Of a stretch of DNA of 64,000 nucleotides, positions 1-10,986 are shown piece after piece. Source of the stretch: Leptidea sinapis (Eukaryota > Arthropoda > Insecta > Lepidoptera > Pieridae); NCBI RefSeq assembly GCF_905404315.1, contig NC_066265.1, forward strand, positions 24,886,501 to 24,950,500, read 5' to 3'. Numbering within the stretch: the first letter of the stretch is position 1; every line of letters begins with the position of its first letter. A program made the translations under genes and the position numbers. The notes beneath the pieces are model-generated. The model was not told the origin of the DNA. It was given only the letters and a program-made list of their open reading frames with translations, and did no database searches.

Positions 1-145
1 TAACTTAATTTACTCAGTAGAGTAACACTAAGAAGGTGACCATAGGGTCATATTATTGTCTATTCTTATTGTCTCTATTTAAGGGAAGATATTATTCACT
101 GCACTAGATTCACTACACTAACTGTGTTATTAAGAAACGCGATGT

Positions 146-580
146 AAAGTTATTCCAAATTAAAAACTTATTGTCTTTATGACCTTTACTTTGTTACCTT
201 TGTCACTACAGAATAACATGACAGGGAGAAGTAATTTTAAACTTGGAGTAATTGTACATTGCGTTATTAATGATACAGTAACTGCACTATTAATAAACGG
301 AAAGTAAAGTTATTCCAAATTTAAAAATGTTTGTCTTTATCTTACCTTTGTCACTACAGAATTATATGACAGAGAGAAGTAATTTAAGACTTGGAGTAAT
401 TGTACATTGAGTTTATTAATGAAACAGTAACTGGACTATTAATAAACCCAAAATAAAGTTATTTCAAATTTAAAACTTTTTGTCCTTATCTTACCTTTGT
501 CACTACAGAATAACATAACAGGGGAATTTAAAAATTGGGGTAATTTTTCACTGAATTTTTTAATAAGACAGTAAAGGTTC
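146..580 (+). repeat. Tandem array, about 150-160 bp x 3
   Basis: The phrase AAAGTTATTCCAAAT or a close variant recurs at about 146, 306 and 455. Each is followed by a TTACCTTTGTCACTACAGAA block and a GGAGTAATTGTACATTG block. Units differ by point changes and small indels. The same three-unit array is present in the second segmental copy at 7411-7860, so it predates the duplication. Confidence 0.85.
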
Positions 581-755
581 AGTCCTTTTTAGTCCTCTCA
601 TGAAGCTCTTTTTTTATTAATGAAAAAAAAATTGGAGCCCCATGCCAGAAGTGGACCATTTTTGTTTATCTTATTTTAAAAATTTGTAAATTATATCATG
701 AATTGCTTGTGAATAGACTTTGCAACGAAAATCATCGGTTTATCTTTAGAAACAT

Positions 756-1042
756 TTGGGGCGCAGCATAAGAAGCTTAAAACTATTCGGTCTTGACGTG
801 TTGGTCACCAAAGCTCCAATATGTAATGCATTGACAGTGTCAGTCTCTAGAAAAGCTTGGCATAAGCCTCTGCTCTATAGAGTTGGTTTAAGTACACAAC
901 GAGTTTCTTACCACTTCTTCTCATCAAAGTTCAACTTTTTCCGAAGTGGTGGTAAATTTAAAAAGAAAAGAAAACTTTTGACCTTCATAAGTGTCATTCC
1001 TTGACCTACATGAATAAAGTGATTTTGATTTGATTTGATTCG
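756..1042 (+). mobile_element. LINE 3' end with (TTTGAT)n-type tail
   Basis: The sequence ends in a GTTTCTTACCACTTCTTCTC block, then ACCTACATGAATAAAGTGA, then tandem TTTGAT units, as at the 3' ends of several insect LINE families. The same block and tail occur at 8019-8305 and, more diverged, at 10380-10518. An 82-codon open frame lies here and in the duplicate, but most of it overlaps 3'UTR-like sequence and I do not treat it as a gene. The clade is not determined. Confidence 0.65.
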
Positions 1043-1273
1043 GATTCGTTGGGTATAAGTATCTATTGCACTTTATCCGAACATTCCTGATACCTAGCTT
1101 TAGCCTTTGCACCAGGCAATCACTGCGATTCTGTGTTCATTAATATCCCATTCTATTATGGTTAGTTAAAATAAGCGTCGAAAAATATATGAAATAGAGG
1201 AAAACGTTCGAAGTGTTTTAATTTGTCACAATATTTATGACTAGAGTTATTTTAGTAATTTAATTTGCCGTTA

Positions 1274-1631
1274 TCTATACTTAATATAATAAAGCTGCAG
1301 TGTTTGTTTGTTTGTTTGTTTGTTTGTTTGAACGCGCTAATCTCTGGTACTACTGGTCCGATTTGAATGATTCTTTCAGTGTTGGGTAGTACATTTATCG
1401 AGGAAGGCTATAGACTATGTTTTTTTTTTCAAAATTAGGGATCCGTAATAAAATTGCTATTTAGTAACACAAGGTGTAAAATCGAAAACCTATTTTTGTG
1501 TGCGCTGCAAAAACTATTGACAATAGAACAAAATGATGTACAGGCTATAATATAGGCAATATTTTATTACTTATAAAACTATCGCGTGAATTATACTTAT
1601 ATGGCAAAACAACGTTTGCCGGGTCAGCTAG
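1274..1631 (+). mobile_element. Non-autonomous Helitron, complete
   Basis: The element starts TCTATAC after an A and ends GCCGGGTCAGCTAG before a T, the 5'-TC...CTRR-3' insertion between A and T expected of Helitrons. It has no TIR or target duplication and no Rep/helicase coding sequence. A (TTTG)7 run at about 1303-1330 is only (TTTG)4 in the duplicate copy. The matching copy at 8537-8790 is truncated. Confidence 0.8.
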
Positions 1632-1944
1632 TTTTAAAAATAAACAGAGAACTGTAAATGATTCATATTCAAATTTGGAAACGTGCAATAGTTCTGAAAT
1701 GCTCGCGAATGTATAATGATAGTTGAACAGTTATATGAAACTGCACTTAAAGTTTGGAAGTGAACTTGAAATTAACTCCGCCTGACAATGTTAATGAAAC
1801 ACTAATATATTAACACTAAACTTAAGTCTTCTTTAATTAATGTCTCATTGAGGGTACAGAATAAATAAAAACCATCGTTAATATGATTTTGGGTACTCTA
1901 TACCTACTTGTCCTCAAAGTAGAGGTCTATATGTACACAAAATT

Positions 1945-2095
1945 TTGAATTTTTAACTTTAAATTCAAATATTATATTAATTATTCAAAATTGGATATGA
2001 CGCACTAATGAGATGTTAAAAACAACCACTCATTTGAAAATTTATGCCTCAGACCTGAGAAAAATGGGCGCAACAAACTCAGCGGGTTTAAACTT
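1945..2095 (-). mobile_element. LINE 3' end, TTTGAA-type tail, antisense
   Basis: Read on the minus strand, a CAGCGGGTTT-type start leads to GTTGCGCCCATTTTTCTCAG, then GTCTGAGGC, and ends in an A/T-rich tail with TTTGAA-like units. The same block is at 59930-60063 (+) and, degenerate, at 50555-50680 (-). It lies wholly within the part of the duplicated segment missing from copy 2. Confidence 0.6.
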
Positions 2096-2343
2096 TTTTT
2101 TATAGTTGTTACAATTAAATATATTAATTAAATAGCCAATGAAGGTAACCTCAATCCCAATTTGTGTTATCATCACGAATAATAATTTATGTTAATTATT
2201 ATTTAAATATAATTACCACACAGTTCAGCACATAAACGTCTTTTAACTTTTTTAGGGTTCCGACCCTCACCTTGTTGTCCTTCAATCCATCAACCACAAT
2301 ACAAGTAATAGAACAGTACTGCGGTCTCCTTGAAATTTATACA

Positions 2344-2363
2344 TACCTCTGGGCCCAGAGGTA
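2344..2363. repeat. 20-bp perfect palindrome
   Basis: TACCTCTGGGCCCAGAGGTA is its own reverse complement. In the second segmental copy the same site is a longer, 32-bp palindrome (8828-8859) and sits at the deletion junction. Confidence 0.9.
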
Positions 2364-2384
2364 GGTTTAATTTAAGTTAAGTAC

Positions 2385-2709
2385 ATACAAAAAGATCGAA
2401 TAGAGACCAGTCTCGGCGGCGTACGGCCGCGGCGTGGCATTCAATAGTTTTGTCTCCCCAAAATTGCTTAGTGGCTGTGTAAATAGTGTGTGTGTGTGCG
2501 TGCATCGATTCGTAGTGACCACTGCTTCTCGTCCCTTCCGCCATGATGTATGTCAGTACTTGCACGATGACATATCCTCACTAAATGCGTCTAACAATAT
2601 TATTATTATGCTAATACGCAAATTGATTATATTTATAAAGACAGTAATTGCTACCATAATTCCCGAATCCATTAGCGGTCTTCATCACCCTTTCCACTTC
2701 ATCAATTAA
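2385..2709. other. CpG-rich block, duplicated at 8875-9199
   Basis: This is a locally CG-rich stretch (around CTCGGCGGCGTACGGCCGCG) in very AT-rich surroundings, followed by a GTGTGTGTG run. An open frame of 91 codons (2434-2709, +) is present in both segmental copies. I count seven differences between the two frames, six of which change the amino acid, so there is no sign of selection on a protein. It could be old promoter or transposon sequence; I cannot identify it. Confidence 0.4.
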
Positions 2710-2890
2710 TACTCTCTGTTACAAATGCTTCACTAGTCTTGAAAATCCAAAAACACGATACGTGGTAACCGACTGATAACATTTTCAATTTTTAATTCGG
2801 TTCGATAATTATAACAGCTCCTATAATATGAGATCAAATATGAAATGTTTTTTAATGTCACAACAAAATTTTGTTTTTTTTTTCCAACAA

Positions 2891-3075
2891 AATCAAAATT
2901 GGTCACGCATTAATGTACTGCACAAATTGACAAATCAAAATTGGTCACGCATTAATGTACTGCACACATTGACAAATCAAAATGGCTTAAGCATTAATGT
3001 TCTGCATACATTGACAAATCAAATTTGGTTACGCATTAATGTACTGCACACATTGACAAATCAAAATTGGTCATA
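2891..3075 (+). repeat. 42-bp minisatellite, about 4.4 units
   Basis: Units of CAAAATTGGTCACGCATTAA followed by TGTACTGCACACATTGACAAAT repeat with a strict 42-bp period (phase marks at 2893, 2935, 2977, 3019 and 3061). Because 42 is a multiple of three, a frame stays open through it and encodes a 14-residue repeat with core NWSRINVLHTLTN. The array starts within a few bases of the right end of the segmental duplication and is absent after copy 2. Confidence 0.92.
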
Positions 3076-3213
3076 CATTATTGGACTGACAAGTCGTCTG
3101 TACGCTAGTATATTCTATGGCTATGAGAGTAACAACCTTCCAGTGCTGTTATATTTCACATTTTAACGCGTTGAGTACAGATTCAGAAAACTGTCCCTAA
3201 AATATTATAAGCT

Positions 3214-3523
3214 ATTTTTATGGAAATAAAGGACGAGACGATCAGGACGTTGAGCTGATTGATTGATTGATACGCTCTACTCATTATTATGCAATTCCGC
3301 TTAGGATTCTTGAAAAACCCAAAAATTCAGAGCGGCACTACAATTGCGTTCGTCACCTTGAGATATATTTGATGTTAAGTCTCATTTGCCCATTAATTTC
3401 ACTAGCTAAGACGCCCTTTAGACCGAAACACAGTAATGTTAATACATTATTGCTTCATGGCAGAAATAGGCGCCGTTATGGTACCCAAAATCTAGCCGTC
3501 ATCCTATGCAATGGAGCCTTGAG
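3214..3523 (+). repeat. Dispersed repeat A
   Basis: Roughly 300-bp repeat running from TTTTTATGGAAATAAAGGAC to CTAGCCGTCATCCTATGCAA, with internal markers GCGGCACTACAATTGCG, CTCATTTGCCCA and GCAGAAATAGGCGCCGTTAT. Other copies are at 30790, 31846, 34428, 35170, 39993 and 41889. I recognise it as a repeat common in Lepidoptera but cannot place it in a class. It has no coding capacity. Confidence 0.8.
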
Positions 3524-5985
3524 TTGTCCTTGAAGTGATATTACTCGAAGAGGATGCCGACGCAAGTTGAAAATCTCATGAACAGCGCTCTTGTTAAGGT
3601 CACTCGTCATATTCTGGGAAGGAAAATCAAATATTATTCAGACCAGAACCTTGACAACTAATAGCAGTTCTTCGTTCAATGCTGTTGACTTCTACAACAC
3701 CAGCGGACTTTAGACCAATTTAAAATCCACCCGATTCCCTCTTGATACCGTAGAATGTGGATGTAAAGTGGGGTAAATTGGACCTTGTTCAGCTTAAATC
3801 CTAGAATACCCAACTTTGCATCTTGATCAGTAGCTACATCGTTCTCTTCACCAATGTACTTTTTATTGCCACGTCTAGTTTCGAAGTACTAGGTTTTAGA
3901 GCGATTACCAAGTACGTGATGCATTCCAACGATACGTTAGATGTTCGACATGCATTTAAATACTAATTATTATTATTGAGTTCTTTTGTGAGGTTTGCTG
4001 AAACGTACACGTAAAATTTTATGGTCGTTGATAATTAGATAACTTCATTTATCGAACAATTGCTCGTCGATCTTTAAAGTTCCAAATTGTATCAGAATAA
4101 TGAAGTGCCGTACTTCAAGCATACTTCAACTCTGGTCTCTCTTTCTTTCTAGCAAATCCTAGTGTCAGTTCAAATCATTTGCTTGTGTCCAACACTAATT
4201 GGCGGAGATCAGTACTCTATGAATAGCTCAGTCTCTCGTCGCTGTGAAGGTACGGGCATCAAATCATATTGTTATGTATAGCATCTCTTTCAAACTATCC
4301 ATTCTACGTTTTCCAAGCGTTATTTTATTCTTTGATTTCTGAATTAATGCACAAGATAAAATGCAATCCCATATTATTGGTTTTTTCAAGATAACGCCCA
4401 TTCTGCCATAAATTTGGTATGTCTATTTATGACAAACCACCACATATAACCAAAATCACACGTATAAGTGTTACATTTCTTTTGGAAAATAAATTTAAAT
4501 ACTTACCACTGAAATACTAGTGAATTTAAATAAAAACAAAGTTTAATATTAAATGTTATATTATTTCTCTATAAACAAACGTTTTTGGGACGGCAAATTA
4601 AAATATACACATATATATATATATTCATAAGGAGTAAAAGTGAAAGTACTCCAAATAATTTAGAATAAGTTATTAGTTTTCTATTATCATACACAAAAAC
4701 GAACACAGTTTCATAGTTTGTGTCGTATTTAAGTAGAGTTTGCTGAAATGAAGTGCTTTCTTTGGTGAGTCTTGTCAAGACAGCTTATGTCATGTCGGCT
4801 CATTTTGATAACATCATTACCTTTGAGTGTTATATTTGTAAAATTTCTTTTTATATTTTACTGTTAAAAGAATATTTTCCAGTAATACATGTTTACGTGA
4901 GCTACGAAATAAAATACTGGAACTATAAACAAGTCATTAACTTCATAAATTTTATTACAATTACAATTAGCAACACCGGATTCATTATTTTAATCAAATT
5001 CAAGGCGGCACACTGCCGGGTGTCGGGAATCAATAAAGACTTGGTGTACATTTAGGCACGGATCCAAGGGTGGTTAAAGTTGCCATTACCCTAAATACAA
5101 CTTTTGAATGGAATTTTATTAAAGTTTCATAGAATTCCTTCCAGAAGCTTTATTAGAGCTTACAAAATATTTACAGCATGTTTTAATGGTTTTATGATCA
5201 TTTGCAATATAACTTTGTAACTATTTCATTGTCTTTATTAAATTATATTGAGTAAGTAGATAGACGCAGATACCTATAGAACCCTAGTCATCTAGAGCTG
5301 TGTAACATTTTTATTAAGAGTTAAAAATAAAAATGAGCGCATTTCCTTTATACTCTGCAATGTGCGCTTTTGCATTATCGAATCAAGACAAATTATCTCC
5401 GAAGAAATTGTTTTTTGAATATTTCAATTTTAATTTTATTTTTCTTAATCTTTAGATGCATCTCCGCTATCCACATTGGAGAGAATTAAAAAGAGCTTTA
5501 AATTTCTTTGGATATAAAACAAACAAAATTGAATAATTGAAATAAACAAATTATTATTATCAATACATAATTAAATTAAATATATCAACGAATATAACAG
5601 AAATACGTATTTATAACAAAATAAAATATAAATTAATGGTTTATTTCAGAAATATTGTCTAAATGAGTAAATTACATGGTGATACCACAGCAGGTTTTGC
5701 TTGTCCTGTGGCAGAAGTAAAAATGTAAATAAATTATTATTTGAAAAATACGATAAACTGTATAGCTAAAAATTATATTTTTCAATGATAAATATTTAAT
5801 TGGAACACCAAATTGTATTGAACTCAATTGAAATCAAATGAGATCTTTTGAGAGAGAAAGAGAATAACGTATTTATTTATGTCAAAAGATCTCATATAAT
5901 ATTGCTTTGGTCACAATACATTTTCTATGAACGCGCTGCATGAAAAAACATTATATTAGAATCCTACCACTAATGTCGAATATCT
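3524..5985. other. Intergenic, no recognised gene
   Basis: AT-rich sequence with frequent stops in all frames. There is a short (AT)n run near 4609-4622. The longest open frame (4753-5055, 100 codons) has no recognisable motif and no second copy in the window, and I take it as chance. Confidence 0.5.
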
Positions 5986-5989
5986 AAAT

Positions 5990-6165
5990 TTGAGCAGAAG
6001 CAGTTACATCTATCTCTAGACCGGCAACGGCAACCGGCTAAAGGCCGCCAACGCTCCTGTGATTCCTCTGCTGTTGCGAGAGAATGTGGGCGGCGGTGAT
6101 CACTTAACACCAGATCACCCATACGCTCGTGTGTCCTCCTACTCCATAAAAAATACACTATTTAA
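5990..6165 (+). mobile_element. LINE 3' end, family B (truncated)
   Basis: Retains the 3' block of family B: a GCCGCCAACGCTCCTGTGAT stretch, AGAGAATGTGGGCGGCGGTG, ATCACTTAACACCAG, CTCGTGTGTCCTCCTACTCC, then the A-rich end. It is a 5'-truncated copy of the element whose reverse-transcriptase C-terminus is seen at 36040 and 53760. Confidence 0.75.
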
Positions 6166-6683
6166 GATTCACCTAAAATAGATGAATTTTGACCAAAAAA
6201 ATTAATGAAAAATAATGAACGTAACTTCGAACATAATTTCCTTTTTTTCATAAGTAAACTTAAAAGCGGTTAAATGCTATATATAAATATTCGATGACTT
6301 TAATAATGTACACCCTGTGGATACCGAAATCTCAATAATTAAACAGCTTTACCAAATATATTATAATTATTTATTTATATTCAGAAGACCCCATAATATC
6401 AACTGAATATTTCATATTCTTTTGTGCTTTATTAAATTTTCGTCTCATGGAACACAAGCTACGGAATGAACAAATGAACAGAATAGAACAATATGAACAG
6501 TGACCTCCGTCATAACTCATTGCAAGATAAATTATTGAAATCAAAACGTTGGTTATGTGAATGTCAATATTTAATATAGAAGAATTGGTTTATAAAACGC
6601 TTTTTCAATAGAATGGCGTGGTGTCGCAACTCACGCGACAGGAACGCTGTTTTTATGCTAAACGACAAATATTTCATTTATTA
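6166..6683. other. Intergenic, nothing recognised
   Basis: AT-rich, no motif or second copy noticed. Confidence 0.4.
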
Positions 6684-7057
6684 CTAGCTGACCCGACAGA
6701 CGTTGTTGTGTATATAATAAATAAAATAATGTTTTTATATGAATTTGTTAATAATATATCATAACATCAACAATTACTTCGTAAAATATGCACCGTGCTG
6801 TCGTAATGAAATTGTTTCACAGCAGAACTGTCAAACCGTGCGTCAATAAATTCTCTCATTGAAATTATGTATGGACACATCAAAAGAAAAACAAATTTGT
6901 TGTTTTTATTTAATTTAGCAGAATTTTCCTATTTATTCACCATTTAAACCTTCTCTGGACTTCCACAAAAAATTCAAGACCAAAATTAGCCAAATCGGTC
7001 CGTTCTCGAGTTTTAGCGAGACTAACGAACAGCAATTCATTTTTATGTATATATAGA
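6684..7057 (-). mobile_element. Non-autonomous Helitron
   Basis: The minus strand ends GTCGGGTCAGCTAG (complement at 6684-6697) flanked by A/T, and starts TC at 7057 in ATCTATATATACATAAAAAT. The middle shares ATGAAATTGTTTCACAGCAG and CTGTCAAACCGTGCGTCA with the partial copy at 32486-32774, so both belong to one subfamily. Confidence 0.7.
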
Positions 7058-7410
7058 TATAGATAGATATATATCCTCTCATTAATTATTAACTTAATAA
7101 CTTAAAATTTATTTATAAGAGTAAGTAGACTAGCCTCACTTTATTTCCCATCAAATTCCCTAATATTACTAGTGTCTAGATATCTAAAACGTTTTTTCCT
7201 ATTAATTTTTGTATTTATGGAAAAACCTAAGTTTTATCATTTTAATTACAATCTAGGCTACTAAGCAATTTAATTTTAACTTAATTTACTCAGTAGAGTA
7301 ACACTAAGAAGGTGACCCTATGCACTATTCTTATTGTCTCTATTTAAGGGAAGATATTATTCACTGCACTAGATTCACTACACTAACTGTGTTATTAAGA
7401 AACGCGATGT

Positions 7411-7860
7411 AAAGTTATTCCAAATTAAAAACTTATTGTATTTATGACCTTTACTTTATTACCTTTGTCACTACAGAATTATATTACAGGGAGAAGTAAT
7501 TTAAAACTTGGATTAATTGTACATTGTTTTTATTAATGATACAGTAACTGGGCTTAAACGCAAAATAAAGTTATTCCAAATTTAAAACTTTTTGTCCTTA
7601 TCTTACCTTTGTCGCTATAGTATAAGATGACAGGGAGAAGTTATTTAAATCTTGGAGTAATTGTACATTGCGTTATTAATGATAAAGTAACTGGGATATC
7701 AATAAACACAATGTAAATTTATTCCATATTTAATACTTTTCGTCTTTATGTTACCTTAGTCACTACAGAATAACATGACAGGGAGAAGGAATTTAAAAAT
7801 TGGAGTAAATTTACACTGCATTTCTTTATAAGACACTAAAGGTTTAGTCCTTTTTAGTCC
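7411..7860 (+). repeat. Tandem array, about 150 bp x 3 (copy 2)
   Basis: Counterpart of 146-580. Phase marks (AAAGTTATTCC or a variant) are at 7411, 7567 and 7715. Confidence 0.8.
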
Positions 7861-8018
7861 TTTCATGAGGCTCTTTTTTTATTAATGAAAAAAAAATGGG
7901 GCCTCATGCCAGAAATAGACCTTTTTTGTTTATCTTATTTAAAAATTTGTAAATTATATCATGAATTGCTTGTGAATAGACTTTGCAACGAAAATCATCG
8001 GCTTATCTTTAGAAACAT

Positions 8019-8305
8019 TTGGGGCACAGCATAAGAAGCTTAAAACTATTAGGTCTTGACATGTTGGTCACCAAAGCTCCAATATGTTATGCATTGACAG
8101 TGTCAGTCTCTAGAAAAGCTTGGCATAAGCCTCTGCACTACAGAGTTAGTTTTAGTACACAACGAGTTTCTTACCACTTCTTCTCATCAAATTTCAACTT
8201 TTTCCGAAGTGGTGGTAAATTTAAAAAGAAAAGAAAACTTTTGACCTTCATAATTGTCATTCCTTGACCTACATGAATAAAGTGATTTTGATTTGATTTG
8301 ATTCG
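8019..8305 (+). mobile_element. LINE 3' end with TTTGAT tail (copy 2)
   Basis: Duplicate of 756-1042 with a few substitutions. It ends in ATGAATAAAGTGATTTTGAT followed by TTTGAT units. Confidence 0.65.
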
Positions 8306-8536
8306 GATTCGTTGGGTATAAGTATCTATTGCACTTTATCCGAACATTCCTGATACCTAGCTTTAGCCTTTGCACCAGGCAATCACTGCGATTCTGTGTT
8401 CATTAATATCCCATTCTATTATGGTTATTTAAAATAAGCGTCGAAAAATATATGAAATAGAGGAAAACGTTCGAAGTGTTTTAAGTTGTCACAATATTTA
8501 TGACTAGAGTTATTTTAGTAATTTAATTTGCCGTTA

Positions 8537-8790
8537 TCTATACTTAATATTATAAAGCTGCAGTGTTTGTTTGTTTGTTTGAACGCGCTAATCTCTGGTA
8601 CTACTGGTCCGATTTGAATGATTCTTTCAGTGTTGGGTAGTACATTTATCGAGGAAGGCTATAGGTTATTTTTTTCAAAATTAGGGATACGTAATAAAAT
8701 TGCTATTAGTAACACAAGGTGTAAAATCGAAAACCTATTTTTGTGTGCGCTGTAAAAACTATTGACAATAGAACAAAATGATGTACAGGC
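8537..8790 (+). mobile_element. Helitron, 3' end deleted
   Basis: Same 5' start (A, then TCTATAC) as the element at 1274, but the sequence breaks after ATGATGTACAGGC, so the terminal hairpin and CTAG end are lost. The truncation is part of the deletion that distinguishes the two segmental copies. Confidence 0.8.
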
Positions 8791-8859
8791 TGTACATCAT
8801 TTTGTACAGATGTACAAAATCTACATCTAAACCTACCTCTGGGCCCAGAGGTAGGTTTA
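8776..8859. other. Deletion junction with inverted templated filler and 32-bp palindrome
   Basis: CAAAATGATGTACA is followed after 3 bases (GGC) by its reverse complement, TGTACATCATTTTG, then by TACAGATGTACAAAATCTACATC, which reuses the same words. After that comes a perfect 32-bp palindrome, TAAACCTACCTCTGGG plus its complement (8828-8859). Copy 1 has 0.8 kb at this position and only a 20-bp palindrome. Confidence 0.9.
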
Positions 8860-9376
8860 ATTTAAGTTAAGTACATACAAAAAGATCGAATAGCGACCAG
8901 TCTCGGCGGCGTACGGCCGCGGCGTGGCATTCAATAGTTTTGTCTCCCCAAGATTGCTTAATGGCTGTGTAAATAGTGTGTGTGTGTGCGTGCATCGATT
9001 CGTAGTGACCACTGCTTCTCGTGCCTTCCGCCATGATGTATGTCAGTACTTGCACGATGACATATCCTCACTAAATGCGTCTAACAATATTATAATTATG
9101 CTAATACGCAAATTGATTATAATTATAAAGACAGTAATTGCTACCATAGTTCCCGAATCCATTAGCGGTCTTCATCAGCCTTTCCACTTCATCAATTAAT
9201 ACTCTCTGTTACAAATGCTTCACTAGTCTTGAAAATCCAAAAACACGATACGTGGTAACCGACTGATAACATTCTCAATTTTTAATTCGGTTCGATAATT
9301 ATAACAGCTCCTATAATATGAGATCAAATATGAAATGTTTTGTAATGTCACAACAAAATTTTGTTTTTTTTTTTCC

Positions 9377-10160
9377 AAATAATAAATTGACTTATAATAA
9401 TCACGAGATTTACATTAAAACTAAGATCAGATTATAAGAGAAAAAAGGCGTAAATGCAACAACTCTTTAACCATAAAAGGTACCAAGTTTAATAATAAGC
9501 TAAACATCATTTTTTTTGTACTTATAATAAGTCTATATTAAAAGTATTATTCAAATGTCGACTAATGTAACTGATATAAAATAATATATGTGACACATGT
9601 CAGTCTGTTTCCACGTTACGGCAAAACAACGCATAAATATTTAATATTTGTAATTTGGGTCAACATACATGGAGGATATTTATAAACAGTATTATGTGAA
9701 AGGTTCAAGAGTATGGATGGGATCAATGTTGGTAAGTCGACAGATACAGCGTTTGTGCATTTACCACAAGTCAGGGTGTGATTAAACAAACATTTCAAAC
9801 TGAGTGTCCATCGAACCATTAAGCCTTTTAGCTTATAAAGCCATTTAGCGGAGGGTCAGCTTTATCACCATAATTGGAAAAATATTTAAAATTTTAAAAC
9901 ACAGTTAGCAAGCTATTATTATACGCTTTACCGAGGCTAAAGCTCAAATGATTATTAATGGGCGTCGAATCAAAAAGTTTATTTTTTATTTCGTAAGATT
10001 GAAGTTACAGTCACAATTATTTAGTAAAGGTGTATGTGGATTTTTGCATCTATAATTGTGCTTAATAACTCTTGTTTTACGTATTAATTTACATTTACTT
10101 TCTTGACTTACGCGTTTGAGTATTTTTGTTGCATCACTTTATATATATTGTCATTGTAAT
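9377..10160. other. Intergenic, nothing recognised
   Basis: AT-rich single-copy sequence as far as can be seen. A 67-codon minus-strand frame at 9616-9819 shows no motif. Confidence 0.4.
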
Positions 10161-10250
10161 TATGTGTGTGTGTGTGTGTGTGTGTGAGTGTGTTGGGAGT
10201 GTGTGTGTATGTGAAGTGTGTGTGTGAGTGTGTGTGGGCAAGTCAGTTGC
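10161..10250. repeat. (GT)n microsatellite, interrupted
   Basis: Long run of GT units with GA, GG and GTAT interruptions. A shorter GTGTGTGTG run returns near 10335-10345. Confidence 0.9.
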
Positions 10251-10518
10251 GGGAAACCTCGTAGAACATTCGTCGACCAAATTAGGGACGTATTGAGTCC
10301 CTGCCTACCCCGACGGGAATAAGGCGTGAGTATTGTGTGTGTGTGAAATTATTTGTAAAACTATGAAGCTGTAAATGTTGATTTAAAAGAGTGGCAAGAA
10401 ACTCATTAAAGTTCGACCTTTTCCGACGTGATAGTAAATGTAAGAAGAAAAAAAAATCTTTTGACATTCATAAGTTTCCTTAACCTACATGAATAAAGTG
10501 AGTTTGATTTGATTTATA
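10251..10518 (+). mobile_element. LINE 3' end with TTTGAT tail (diverged)
   Basis: Contains CTACCCCGACGGGAATAAGG near 10306, a block I associate with lepidopteran repeats. The part from about 10385 parallels 890-1042: GGCAAGAAACTCATTAAAGT, TTCGACCTTTTCCGACGTGA, then CCTACATGAATAAAGTGAGT and TTTGAT units. Confidence 0.6.
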
Positions 10519-10980
10519 TTAATCAAATGGCAAGTAGTACAAATACATTATTTCTGTATTACTAATGGAGTCCCTGTATACTTGACAAGCTAACTATCGA
10601 GCCCAATATTATAAATGAGAATATAATATATTTACTATGCTTTCACGCATTTACTTTGTACTCAACCAATCATTATAATATTTTGTACACACGTCCAATG
10701 TCAAAATGAACTAAAGACAATATCGTGGAGAGTTATCAAGTAATCTTAGTTTTTTATGAGTTATAAAAACAGTTTATAAATATACAAGTAAAATAAGTTA
10801 TTTTCGTGAATAGATATACCTGCTTTACCATAATATGTATTGATTTAAATTTGTCAAATAACTAACCGAAGCTTTCCACTTTACAATTGATATTTCGAGT
10901 ACAGTCAAACTGTGCTCTTATAGTTTTGTGGAACTATGTACTAGTTCTTTAGTGTACTGTACTATATGTATACAAAAAGA
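10519..10980. other. Intergenic, nothing recognised
   Basis: AT-rich, no repeat or gene noticed. Confidence 0.4.
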
Positions 10981-10986
10981 TACACT

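Larger units (their letters stand above)
1..2886 (+). repeat. Segmental duplication, copy 1
   Basis: This segment is repeated in the same orientation at 7277-9376, with only scattered substitutions and small indels. The match starts at base 1, so the true left end probably lies outside the window. It ends near the poly-T run at 2873-2886, after which the copies diverge completely (a minisatellite follows here, unrelated sequence follows copy 2). The unit contains a tandem array, a LINE 3' end, a Helitron, a LINE fragment on the other strand and a CpG-rich block. The 1550-2343 portion is absent from copy 2. Confidence 0.95.
7277..9376 (+). repeat. Segmental duplication, copy 2
   Basis: Second copy of 1-2886 in direct orientation, starting at TAACTTAATTTACTCAGTAG. 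It is shorter because the region equal to 1550-2343 (Helitron 3' end, antisense LINE fragment and about 250 bp more) is missing, replaced by a short templated junction. It ends in the poly-T tract near 9376. Confidence 0.95.

Noticed and set aside
756..1004. 82-codon open frame present twice (also 8019-8267)
   Set aside because: It overlaps a LINE 3' end and tail, and the second copy is only the duplication. No independent support.
2434..2709. 91-codon open frame conserved in both segmental copies (also 8924-9199)
   Set aside because: Conservation is explained by recent duplication. Six of the seven differences I count change the amino acid, so there is no sign of protein-level selection.
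2891..3075. CRISPR-like array
   Set aside because: The units are contiguous with no unique spacers, and the genome is eukaryotic. It is a minisatellite.
2828..3166. 112-codon frame encoding a 14-residue repeat
   Set aside because: It is open only because the 42-bp minisatellite has a multiple-of-three period. No start context or homologous protein recognised.
4753..5055. 100-codon open frame
   Set aside because: AT-driven composition rich in Ile, Tyr and Phe, no motif, no second copy.
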